Shown: positions 4,425 through 5,527 of the stretch, in pieces
Layout: each line of letters opens with the position of its first letter
Numbering within the stretch: position 1 is the stretch's first letter
NCBI GenBank assembly: GCA_013696785.1
Contig: JACCXW010000225.1
Location: forward strand, 1 to 5,527
Direction: 5' to 3'
From: Geodermatophilaceae bacterium
GTDB taxonomy: Bacteria > Actinomycetota > Actinomycetes > Mycobacteriales > Geodermatophilaceae
Length of the DNA stretch: 5,527 bases
Notes under the pieces: generated by a model
What the model was told of the DNA's origin: nothing
Seen by the model: only the letters and a program-made list of their open reading frames with translations
Databases searched by the model: none
Made by a program: the position numbers and the translations under genes

Positions 4425-5527
4425 GTGGACGCCGTCACCGTCACGCCCCTACCGGTCAACGAGCCGGTCCTGACCTACGCACCCGGATCGGCCGAACGCT
4501 CCGACGTGGAGGCCGCTCTCAAGACCCTGCAGGCTGAGCGCGCCGATCTCACGATGACCATCGACGGGCAGCAGCGCTTCGGCGCCGGCGAGGCGTTCGA
4601 CGTCGTGCAGCCGCATCGCCACCACGCCGTCCTCGGATCCGGCCGGCAGGCCACGAACGCCGACGTACAGGCCGCCGTCGACGCCGCTGCGCAGGCCGCG
4701 CCGATGTGGCGTGACCTGCCCTTCGACGAGCGGGCCGCGGTGCTGCTCCGCGCGGCCGACCTGCTGGCCGGTCCGTGGCGCTCCACGCTCGTGGCGGCGA
4801 CGATGCTCGGCCAGTCGAAGTCCGTCTTCCAGGCCGAGATCGACGCGGCCTGCGAGCTGATCGACTTCATGCGGTTCAACGTGAGTTTCGCCCGGCAGAT
4901 CCGTACCGAGCAGCCCATGTCGGGGCCGGGCGTGTGGAACCGGATGGACCACCGCCCGCTGGAGGGCTTCGTCCTGGCGATCTCGCCGTTCAACTTCACC
5001 GCGATCGCCGGCAACCTGCCGCTGGCGCCCGCGCTGATGGGCAACACCGTGGTCTGGAAGCCGTCGCCGACCCAGCAGCTGGCCGCGCATCACACGATGG
5101 CCCTGTTCGAGGCGGCCGGCCTGCCGCCCGGCGTCATCAACATGGTGACCGGCTCCGGGCGGGCCGTCAGCGAGGTGGCCCTGGCCGACCCCCGGCTGGC
5201 CGGGATCCACTTCACCGGCTCCACCGGCACGTTTCAGCAGCTGTGGTCGACCGTGGGCGCCCGGATCGCGTCGTACCGGACCTACCCGCGGCTCGTCGGC
5301 GAGACCGGCGGCAAGGACTTCGTGATCGCGCACCCGAGCGCCGACCCGGCCGCGCTCGTGACCGCCCTCGTCCGGGGCGCCTTCGAGTACCAGGGCCAGA
5401 AGTGCTCGGCGGCGTCGCGCGCCTACGTGCCGCGGTCGCTCTGGGACGCCGGCCTGCGTGACGGCCTCGCCGACCGCACCCGCTCGCTGAGCTACGGCGA
5501 CGTCACCGACTTCTCGCACTTCGGCGG
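4425..5527 (+). CDS. pruA: L-glutamate gamma-semialdehyde (1-pyrroline-5-carboxylate) dehydrogenase, 3' truncated by window
   Basis: This is an aldehyde dehydrogenase that oxidises L-glutamate 5-semialdehyde, the open form of P5C, to L-glutamate with NAD+. It is the second step of proline catabolism, in the cytosol. The first 367 residues are present of a family length near 540. Visible landmarks are the family N-terminus PVNEPVLTYAPGS, ISPFNFTAIAGN with oxyanion Asn190, VVWKPS with cofactor-binding Lys212, FTGSTG at 263-268, ETGGKDFV with general-base Glu293, and YQGQKCSAASRAYV with nucleophile Cys327. The motifs match the stand-alone P5CDH type (also the mitochondrial ALDH4A1 type), not a bifunctional PutA. 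The GTG at 4425 has a strong AGGAGA before it. A proline dehydrogenase often follows pruA in actinobacteria but would lie beyond the right edge. No frameshift is seen. Confidence 0.95.
   Translation, partial: MDAVTVTPLPVNEPVLTYAPGSAERSDVEAALKTLQAERADLTMTIDGQQRFGAGEAFDVVQPHRHHAVLGSGRQATNADVQAAVDAAAQAAPMWRDLPFDERAAVLLRAADLLAGPWRSTLVAATMLGQSKSVFQAEIDAACELIDFMRFNVSFARQIRTEQPMSGPGVWNRMDHRPLEGFVLAISPFNFTAIAGNLPLAPALMGNTVVWKPSPTQQLAAHHTMALFEAAGLPPGVINMVTGSGRAVSEVALADPRLAGIHFTGSTGTFQQLWSTVGARIASYRTYPRLVGETGGKDFVIAHPSADPAALVTALVRGAFEYQGQKCSAASRAYVPRSLWDAGLRDGLADRTRSLSYGDVTDFSHFG

Noticed and set aside
4775..5461. A 228-codon forward frame inside pruA
   Set aside because: It is an out-of-frame shadow, extremely rich in Arg, Ala and Gly, and the true pruA frame carries all catalytic residues through this span.
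4449..5519. A 356-codon open frame on the reverse strand over pruA
   Set aside because: It mirrors the pruA codon pattern, has repetitive Arg/Gly/Val composition and lacks any family motif. pruA is unambiguous on the other strand.

Overview
The window is very GC-rich, uses GTG starts freely and carries several families typical of Actinomycetota: a WS/DGAT acyltransferase, a DUF6912-like protein and an actinobacterial-type P5C dehydrogenase. A high-GC actinomycete chromosome is the best reading. The genus cannot be fixed from the sequence. No mobile element, RNA gene or CRISPR array was seen.

Left edge (1-271): a 5'-truncated reading frame ends at 125. On the opposite strand, a start at 199 opens a signal-peptide-like sequence that runs off the window. 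The two overlap and probably only one is real. A HAD-family hydrolase follows (272-904), possibly transcribed as a leaderless message.

Centre (956-3779): three genes are chained by 4-base start/stop overlaps. They are a WS/DGAT O-acyltransferase that makes triacylglycerol or wax ester, a patatin-like lipase/phospholipase, and a small DUF6912-like protein of unknown function. This looks like one translationally coupled operon pairing neutral-lipid synthesis with an acyl hydrolase. The HAD gene lies 51 bases upstream on the same strand and may share the transcript.

Gap (3780-4424): no intact forward gene is seen here. It holds a short GC hairpin, then an isolated stretch of about 49 codons resembling the C-terminal end of a right-handed parallel beta-helix protein, with no N-terminus and no proper stop (a gene remnant). 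A small reverse-strand gene of unknown function (4308-4096) follows, with a good Shine-Dalgarno sequence and an extended -10 candidate. It ends tail-to-tail against the remnant.

Right edge (4425-5527): the first 367 codons of pruA, L-glutamate gamma-semialdehyde (P5C) dehydrogenase of proline catabolism. Both catalytic residues are present and the gene is cut by the window edge.

No clearly new molecular system is visible. The points most worth a second look are the coupled acyltransferase/patatin/DUF6912 operon, the beta-helix remnant and the small unidentified reverse gene beside it.
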